Below are positions 6,191 through 7,805 of a DNA stretch of 7,805 bases, one piece after another; the first letter of the stretch is position 1; every line of letters starts with the position of its first letter. The translations under genes and the position numbers were made by a program. Below the pieces are notes generated by a model. The model was not told the origin of the DNA, did no database searches, and worked only from the letters and a program-made list of their open reading frames with translations. The DNA is taken from NCBI GenBank assembly GCA_947448675.1, contig CANFOR010000132.1:1-7805 (forward strand), in the 5' to 3' direction. The stretch is from Betaproteobacteria bacterium. Its GTDB lineage: Bacteria; Pseudomonadota; Gammaproteobacteria; Burkholderiales; Burkholderiaceae_C.

Positions 6191-6814
6191 ATGTTCCACT
6201 TTTTTCAACGCTCGTTTGCTATAAAAAACATAGCTATTTACGCTTTATTGGCATGCCTTGTAGCCGTTTTCGCTATGCTACAAGGGTGTTCAGACGCCAA
6301 GCCAGCCTTCAAAGCTGTAGACATCACCGGCGCCGACTACGCCCAGGGTTTTTCACTGCCTGACCACAACGGTTTGCAACGGAATTTAAGCGACTTCAAA
6401 GGCAAAGCGGTGGTGGTTTTTTTCGGCTACACCCAATGCCCCGATGTGTGCCCCACCACCATGGCTGAATTGGCACAGGTTAAAAAGCTTTTGGGCAAAG
6501 ACGCCGACAAGCTCCAAGCCATCTTCATCACGCTCGACCCCGAGCGCGATCAAGCAGCGGTGCTCAAGGCCTATATGGGCAATTTTGACCCCAGCTTTTT
6601 AGCCCTGCGCCCCGAACTGACGCAACTGCCCGAATTGGCCAAAGCCTTCAAGATTTACTACAAAAAAGTAGACGGCAAAACCCCTAGCAACTACACCCTA
6701 GACCACTCGGCGGGCAGCTATGTGTTCGACCCGCAAGGGCGAATTCGCTTGTACGTTCGCTACGGCAGCGGGCCTGCAGCGCTGGCCGACGATTTGAAAA
6801 TTTTGCTCCAGTAG
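6191..6814 (+). CDS. SCO1/SenC family copper chaperone, probable lipoprotein
   Basis: Periplasmic copper-binding protein that helps form the CuA centre of subunit II. It is 207 aa from the ATG at 6191. An N-terminal hydrophobic segment (13-30) leads to LQGC, a plausible lipobox with Cys33. The thioredoxin-like domain holds VVFFGYTQCPDVCPTTMAEL, with copper ligands Cys83 and Cys87, then ITLDPERD (113-120). The distal ligand His172 is in LDHSAGSYVFDPQGR. All three copper ligands are present. The ATG is preferred because GAGG at 6181-6184 lies six bases upstream; a TTG at 6179 overlapping the ctaB stop would add only four residues. The first 90 bases are AT-richer than the neighbouring genes and include a copy of the local repeat (6216-6249) plus a 9-base inverted repeat. 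Confidence 0.94.
   Translation: MFHFFQRSFAIKNIAIYALLACLVAVFAMLQGCSDAKPAFKAVDITGADYAQGFSLPDHNGLQRNLSDFKGKAVVVFFGYTQCPDVCPTTMAELAQVKKLLGKDADKLQAIFITLDPERDQAAVLKAYMGNFDPSFLALRPELTQLPELAKAFKIYYKKVDGKTPSNYTLDHSAGSYVFDPQGRIRLYVRYGSGPAALADDLKILLQ
6216..6249 (+). repeat. Local hairpin repeat, copy 1, inside the sco signal-peptide region
   Basis: It starts TTGCTATAAAAAACATAGC and contains the inverted pair GCTAT (6218-6222) / ATAGC (6230-6234) around an A-rich loop. It matches bases 6824-6857 at 25 of 34 positions without gaps. A CATG...CCTTG block follows in both copies. It is translated as part of the hydrophobic N-terminus of Sco (FAIKNIAIYALLA). I recall similar GCTAT-A-rich-ATAGC elements scattered in Comamonadaceae genomes, but could not check this. 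Confidence 0.6.
6256..6285 (+). repeat. 9-base perfect inverted repeat in the 5' part of sco
   Basis: CCTTGTAGC at 6256-6264 pairs with GCTACAAGG at 6277-6285, leaving a 12-base loop. It lies 66-95 bases into the gene, right after the repeat copy, and could form a hairpin in the mRNA. There is no T-tract, so it is not a terminator. Confidence 0.6.
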
Positions 6815-6823
6815 ACAACTGAA

Positions 6824-6857
6824 TTGCTACAAAAACAGTAGTTGCTTACGCACTATT
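6824..6857 (+). repeat. Local hairpin repeat, copy 2, between sco and rpoH
   Basis: It starts TTGCTACAAAAACAGTAG, with CTAC (6827-6830) pairing with GTAG (6838-6841). It lies ten bases after the sco stop, in the 89-base space between the convergent genes sco and rpoH. Compared with copy 1, the stem T-A pair is a C-G pair, so both arms changed together and pairing is kept. It may help end sco transcription, but no T-tract follows. Confidence 0.6.
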
Positions 6858-6872
6858 CATGCGCCTTGCAAC

Positions 6873-6893
6873 GCGTTTTGTGTAAAAAAACGC
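6873..6893. terminator. Weak hairpin between sco and rpoH, possible terminator
   Basis: GCGTTTT (6873-6879) and AAAACGC (6887-6893) form a 7-base inverted repeat with a 7-base loop. It is placed where the convergent genes sco and rpoH should end. The stem has only three GC pairs and no proper T-tract follows on either strand, so this is a weak call. Confidence 0.3.
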
Positions 6894-6903
6894 AGTGTAA
6901 AAC

Positions 6904-7805
6904 TCAGGCGTATTCCGCCAGGGTTTTCTTCATTTTCTTCATCGCCGCCACTTCAATTTGGCGAATCCGCTCGGCACTCACACCGTACTCGGCTGCCAGG
7001 TCGTGCAGGGTCAGGCCACCTGAGCCGTCGTCGTTCACCTTGAGCCAACGTTCTTCGACGATGCGGCGGCTGCGCGCGTCCAATTGTTCCAGCGCGGCCA
7101 GCACACCGTCAGAGGCCAACACGTCGCGCTGGTGCGATTCAATCAGCGCTGTGGGCTCCTGCGTGGCATCGGTCAGATAGGCAATCGGGCCAAAGGCATC
7201 TTCGCCGTCGTCGCTGGGCGACGGGTCCAGCAAGACATCGCCACCCGACATGCGGGTTTCCATCTCCAGCACCTCTTCGCGCTTGACGTTCAGGCGCTCG
7301 GCCATCACATCGACTTGCGCGTCGGTCATGGTGTTGCGGTGGGTGGCTGCGTCGGCGTCGTCTTTAAAACCTTGCTTCATGGAGCGCAGGTTGAAAAACA
7401 ACTTGCGCTGGCTCTTGGTGGTGGCCACTTTGACCATGCGCCAATTCTTCAAAATGTATTCATGGATCTCGGCTTTGATCCAGTGCAGGGCGTAGCTCAC
7501 CAAGCGCACGCCTTGGTCGGGGTCAAAGCGCTTGACGGCTTTCATCAGGCCAATATTGCCCTCTTGGATCAAGTCGGCGTGCGGCAAACCATAGCCCAAA
7601 TACTTGCGTGAAACCGACACCACCAAGCGCAGGTGCGAGAGCACCAATTTGCCTGCAGCCTCTAGGTCGTTGTGCGCTTGCAGCTTTTTGGCGTAGGCCT
7701 GCTCCTCATCGTGCGTGAGCATGGGCAAGCGGTTGGCGGCAGAAATGTAGGCCTCTAAATTGCCCAAAGGGGGCACCAAACTCCAAGGGTTGGCAACAGC
7801 CAAAG
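6904..7805 (-). CDS. rpoH: RNA polymerase heat-shock sigma factor RpoH (sigma-32), 5' end missing
   Basis: Alternative sigma factor for heat-shock promoters. About 300 codons are visible; the frame is open to the window edge, so the true start lies outside. The TTG at 7803-7801 is unlikely to be the start. Sigma region 2 is clear: DLIQEGNIGLMKAVKRFDP (77-95) and SYALHWIKAEIHEYILKNWR (103-122), numbering from that TTG codon. The RpoH box QRKLFFNLR is at 132-140 and separates this from the housekeeping sigma-70. Region 4 carries LTLHDLAAEYGVSAERIRQIE (264-284), the DNA-binding helix-turn-helix. The C-terminus is complete (stop TGA, 6906-6904). It converges on sco; the link to the cox cluster appears to be position only. 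Confidence 0.96.
   Translation of the reverse strand, partial: LAVANPWSLVPPLGNLEAYISAANRLPMLTHDEEQAYAKKLQAHNDLEAAGKLVLSHLRLVVSVSRKYLGYGLPHADLIQEGNIGLMKAVKRFDPDQGVRLVSYALHWIKAEIHEYILKNWRMVKVATTKSQRKLFFNLRSMKQGFKDDADAATHRNTMTDAQVDVMAERLNVKREEVLEMETRMSGGDVLLDPSPSDDGEDAFGPIAYLTDATQEPTALIESHQRDVLASDGVLAALEQLDARSRRIVEERWLKVNDDGSGGLTLHDLAAEYGVSAERIRQIEVAAMKKMKKTLAEYA

Noticed and set aside
7801..7803. TTG as the start codon of rpoH
   Set aside because: The frame is open to the window edge and RpoH homologs have further N-terminal residues, so the gene is simply cut by the window.
1..7805. CRISPR arrays, tRNA or rRNA genes, insertion sequences, phage or defence genes
   Set aside because: None seen; nearly all of the window is accounted for by tightly packed respiratory assembly genes and rpoH.

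Overview
The window is part of an aa3-type cytochrome c oxidase (complex IV) structural and assembly cluster from a betaproteobacterium. The gene order (ctaD, small assembly protein, ctaG, DUF2970 gene, coxC, a reversed DUF2909 gene, SURF1, SCO-like gene, ctaA, ctaB, sco, reversed rpoH) and the protein sequences resemble Burkholderiales, most likely Comamonadaceae (Rhodoferax/Polaromonas/Limnohabitans-like). That assignment is from memory of the families and was not searched. Both ends are cut: ctaD lacks its 5' part and rpoH lacks its 5' end. No RNA gene, CRISPR array, insertion sequence or phage gene was seen.

Layout. (1) Bases 1-2401, plus strand: the end of ctaD (subunit I), a 41-aa single-pass assembly protein, ctaG/Cox11 (copper delivery to CuB), a 70-aa DUF2970 membrane protein and coxC (subunit III). 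They are packed tightly, with overlaps or gaps of under 30 bases. A strong rho-independent hairpin at 2416-2440 closes this block and points both ways. (2) Bases 2473-2694, minus strand: a 73-aa two-helix DUF2909 protein, convergent with coxC and divergent from SURF1. (3) Bases 2710-6814, plus strand: SURF1, a membrane-anchored SCO-like protein, ctaA (heme A synthase), ctaB (heme O synthase) and sco (CuA copper chaperone). All are overlapping or nearly so, most with 4-base ATGA junctions. (4) Bases 6904-7805, minus strand: the heat-shock sigma factor rpoH, convergent with sco.

The genes form one work-flow. CtaB farnesylates heme B to heme O and CtaA oxidises heme O to heme A. SURF1 helps heme A insertion into subunit I. 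CtaG supplies CuB. Sco, and possibly the SCO-like protein, handle copper and thiols for CuA of subunit II, which is encoded outside the window. CtaD and CoxC are the structural products.

This is mostly a well-known type of locus and I did not find a new system. The points worth a second look are: a ctaD reading frame that has lost its expected stop and runs through the next gene into ctaG; a short hairpin repeat present in the signal-peptide region of sco and again just after sco, with a weaker copy inside SURF1; a poorly described SCO-like protein that keeps the CX3C pair and a candidate histidine; and a 15-base divergent start region between the DUF2909 gene and SURF1.
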